Positions 7,005 to 7,235 of a stretch of DNA of 7,235 nucleotides are shown piece by piece. The position numbers were made by a program, and so were the translations under genes. Source of the stretch: an uncultured Clostridia bacterium. Lineage in GTDB: Bacteria; Bacillota; Clostridia; Oscillospirales; Acutalibacteraceae. The notes below the pieces were generated by a model that saw nothing but the letters and a program-made list of their open reading frames with translations, did not search any database and had not been told where the DNA came from. The stretch is from the NCBI GenBank assembly GCA_944382025.1, contig CALWMQ010000154.1, positions 1 to 7,235 on the forward strand, given 5' to 3'. Every line of letters starts with the position of its first letter. Within the stretch, counting starts at the first letter, position 1.

Positions 7005-7235
7005 TATAAAACCTCCTTTCCAAGCAGTTTTCGCAGTTGTGCACGGGCCCGCAGGCCCTGGGTCTGAACCGTTTTCAGGGGCCGGTCCAGGCGTTTGGCA
7101 ATGTCTTCATAGGGGATCCCCTCCAGATAACGCAGCGAGGCTACCTGCCGGTACGGCTCCCGAAGCTGCTCACAGGCGAAACGCAGGGAGGATTGGGTCT
7201 CTTTCTCCTCCAGAACCTGCTGTGGAGTAGAGGAA
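7004..7235 (-). CDS. ECF-type RNA polymerase sigma factor, C-terminal part (5' end outside window)
   Basis: 76 residues plus the stop are visible; the gene runs off the right edge. The translation contains region 4: PYRQVASLRYLEGIPYEDIA, then the helix-turn-helix AKRLDRPLKTVQTQ and RARAQLRKLLGKEVL. This arrangement is typical of sigma-70 family ECF factors, where region 4 contacts the -35 element. The stop TAA shares its last base with the ATG of the anti-sigma gene. The last codons (KEVL) also encode that gene's Shine-Dalgarno. Region 2 and the promoter lie outside the window, so the ECF group cannot be assigned. Autoregulation of the operon is likely by analogy but cannot be seen. Confidence 0.9.
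   Translation of the reverse strand, partial: SSTPQQVLEEKETQSSLRFACEQLREPYRQVASLRYLEGIPYEDIAKRLDRPLKTVQTQGLRARAQLRKLLGKEVL
7011..7019 (-). promoter_or_regulatory. Strong Shine-Dalgarno of the anti-sigma gene inside the sigma coding region
   Basis: On the - strand AAAGGAGGT ends six bases before ATG 7004 and lies within the last codons of the sigma gene. Together with the TAATG overlap it indicates translational coupling. Confidence 0.85.

Overview
The window looks like a chromosomal segment from a low-redundancy, moderately G+C-rich member of the Firmicutes/Clostridia, probably Oscillospiraceae-like. The grounds are AGGAGG-type ribosome binding sites, use of a TTG start, a MltG and U32-protein neighbourhood that recalls the Bacillus subtilis yrrL-yrrR region, and an ECF sigma/zinc-finger anti-sigma operon with TM2-like and LiaF-like membrane proteins. 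The taxonomic call is an inference from gene content and style, not from a marker gene.

Left part, + strand (1-4509): the 3' two-thirds or more of mltG (endolytic murein transglycosylase, cut by the window start), a U32-family protein of the tRNA/rRNA hydroxylation (TrhP/RlhA) type, and a class B penicillin-binding protein with all three transpeptidase motifs. A 16-bp imperfect hairpin lies between mltG and the U32 gene. A 15-codon open frame overlaps the TTG start of the PBP gene. The unit ends in a strong intrinsic terminator directly after the PBP stop codon.

Middle (4510-4928): about 420 bases between convergent transcription units with no convincing gene. It contains an 11-bp inverted repeat spanning about 107 bases, smaller hairpins, and protein-like stretches broken by stops and frame changes. 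I cannot identify it. It is either an unknown structured RNA or repeated element, or a decayed gene. A 12-bp perfect inverted repeat at its right edge probably ends the leftward operon.

Right part, - strand (4929-7235): a tightly packed four-gene operon, read right to left. It holds the C-terminal end of an ECF-type sigma factor (cut by the window end), an overlapping membrane-anchored zinc-finger anti-sigma factor (TAATG junction), a proline-rich TM2-like multi-pass protein, and a three-TM LiaF-like membrane protein with a large extracytoplasmic domain. The sigma/anti-sigma pair plus two membrane partners suggests an envelope-sensing regulatory module. Together the two halves concern the cell envelope (peptidoglycan synthesis and trimming, envelope stress), with one RNA-modification gene, but they are convergent and separately transcribed.
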